From Acetobacteraceae bacterium (lineage in GTDB: Bacteria; Pseudomonadota; Alphaproteobacteria; Acetobacterales; Acetobacteraceae): a stretch of 6,847 nt of DNA. The notes under the pieces are model-generated. The model searched no databases, had not been told where the DNA came from, and saw nothing but the letters and a program-made list of their open reading frames with translations. Location: NCBI GenBank assembly GCA_030039695.1, contig JASHVB010000004.1:1-6847 (forward strand), in the 5' to 3' direction. Both the position numbers and the translations under genes were made by a program. Shown piece after piece: positions 5,960-6,847 of this stretch (position 1 is its first letter; the number at the start of each line of letters is the position of its first letter).

Positions 5960-6759
5960 GTGAAAATATCGATCATCACCGATATCCACGAATGGCCGGG
6001 AGTCTAAAGCTTGCCCTCATGTCAGGGATTTGAACTACCCGGTCATCAGTGCGGTAGAACGATTCGTGGACTATGCGACGGACAGCAGGGCGGATGTACT
6101 ACTCGAACTTGGTGACCGGATCGATGATCTCGACCACGAGACCGACGTGGCTCTAGCCGAGGCGCTGGCACCCGCGTTCAAGCGTTTTCCGCGCGAGCGG
6201 GTCCAAATCCTTGGCAATCACGACGTGGTCAATCTGACCAGGGTGGAGAATGAGGAAATCTTCGGATGCTCCTTTGAGAGCCGTGTCGTCGATCTCGGGG
6301 AATGCCGTCTGATCGCTTGGCAACCGGACGTAGCATTCAACTACGAAAAGGGTAGTTTCCCGCCAACGTCTGGTCATCTTGGCTGGCTGACCCAGGCATT
6401 GCTCGACGACGAGCGACCTGCGATCATTGCAACTCATGTGTCTCTGGCGGGGCGCGCACAGACCGGGAATTTCTACCATCACTACCAGCCTACGTATTCT
6501 ACCTATCCCGACCACGAGGCCGTTCGTGCGGCTGTAGAAAAGACCGGGCGAGCGGCGATGTGGGTTGCCGGGCATTCGCATTCAATCACTGACGGAGCGG
6601 TTTACGACCTACCCCAAGACAGCAGCATCCTACGCCGATTTGACCATCGAAGATGGAAAGTTCACATTGGAGGTGCGCGGCAACGACCCATTCTTCATAC
6701 GTCTGCCCTTCCGGAGGTCCAGTGACCAGTTCTGGCTGCCACCACTTGTCCGCAGATAA
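5960..6759 (+). pseudogene. Calcineurin-like metallophosphoesterase, frameshifted at both ends
   Basis: The body (about 6033-6584) encodes the metal-binding motifs of the family: LGDRIDD, LGNHD, ATHVS and GHSH. These normally hold a di-metal centre that hydrolyses phosphomono- or diesters. The first motif, D-x-H, is missing from this frame but is found upstream in another: GTG at 5960 gives VKISIITDIHEWPG, then stops at TAA 6005-6007. A third frame (5998-6030) reads GSLKLALMSGI and may hold part of the missing link. After GHSH (6570-6581) the body frame continues with an unconvincing tail ending at 6725, whereas the +1 frame from about 6586 reads SLTERFTTYPKTAASY and then DLTIEDGKFTLEVRGNDPFF, a natural-looking C-terminus ending at TAA 6757-6759. 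GHSH and this tail seem too close, suggesting a small deletion. A shortened protein from TTG 6030 would lack a metal ligand. It is probably inactive unless these are sequencing errors. Confidence 0.75.
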
Positions 6760-6847
6760 GGTCTTGCAGAGTTCCGGGTTCTGGCGTGATTTGTGTGCAC
6801 TCAGAAGCTTGGCAACGGAAGTAGTCTTGTACCAAGAACTTCGACAC

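Noticed and set aside
6153..6581. A 142-codon minus-strand frame
   Set aside because: It is the antisense shadow of the metallophosphoesterase, whose metal-binding motifs are clear on the plus strand.
6804..6841. Inverted repeat CTTGG...CCAAG near the right edge as an IS end or attachment site
   Set aside because: Short and imperfect, with no adjacent transposase or integrase in view.

Overview
This window looks like a piece of a GC-rich alphaproteobacterial chromosome or large plasmid, most likely from the Hyphomicrobiales. The evidence is the G+C-rich coding sequence, the GTG/TTG starts, the NitT/TauT-type transporter, the MurR/RpiR regulator, and a transposase N-terminus of a type I associate with rhizobia and methylobacteria. 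The taxonomic call is an inference from recalled families, not from a search.

Layout, left to right. (1) Positions 1-703, minus strand: the first 234 codons of an ISKra4-family transposase that runs off the left edge; its upstream IS end probably lies within about 704-870. (2) 919-1830, plus: a MurR/RpiR-type regulator with an N-terminal HTH and a C-terminal SIS sugar-phosphate domain. (3) 1789-2541, minus: a HAD-IIA phosphatase that converges on the regulator and overlaps it tail-to-tail by about 42 bp. (4) 2542-3173: a 632-bp region with no recognisable gene, but rich in palindromes, repeats and possible leader RNA structure. (5) 3174-5739, plus: a tight three-gene ABC transporter operon (solute-binding protein, ATPase, permease) of the nitrate/sulfonate/taurine type, with ATGA overlaps at both junctions. 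(6) 5740-5959: a regulatory spacer. (7) 5960-6759, plus: a metallophosphoesterase that appears broken at both ends, with its DxH metal motif and its C-terminal tail in different frames from the body. I see nothing identifiable in 6760-6847.

The most interesting signal is in the non-coding DNA. Three separate spacers carry the same composite element: a TGAG-rich palindrome, then TGTCA exactly 51 bp after the start of the palindrome. Two of the three copies also share a block of about 28 bp (20 identical positions) leading into TGTCACA. The copies are at 2561-2618 (by the HAD start), 2906-2965 (upstream of the ABC operon) and 5828-5886 (upstream of the metallophosphoesterase). The end of the element resembles two 11-bp-spaced PhoB (PHO box) half-sites; the palindromes could be operators for the local RpiR regulator.

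Taken together, I infer a small regulon in which two phosphate-ester hydrolases (one cytoplasmic HAD, one metallophosphoesterase) and an importer are controlled together, perhaps to scavenge an organophosphorus or related compound. The transporter family is known mainly for sulfonates, nitrate and pyrimidines, so the substrate is open. The damaged metallophosphoesterase and the nearby IS suggest the locus is partly decaying in this strain.
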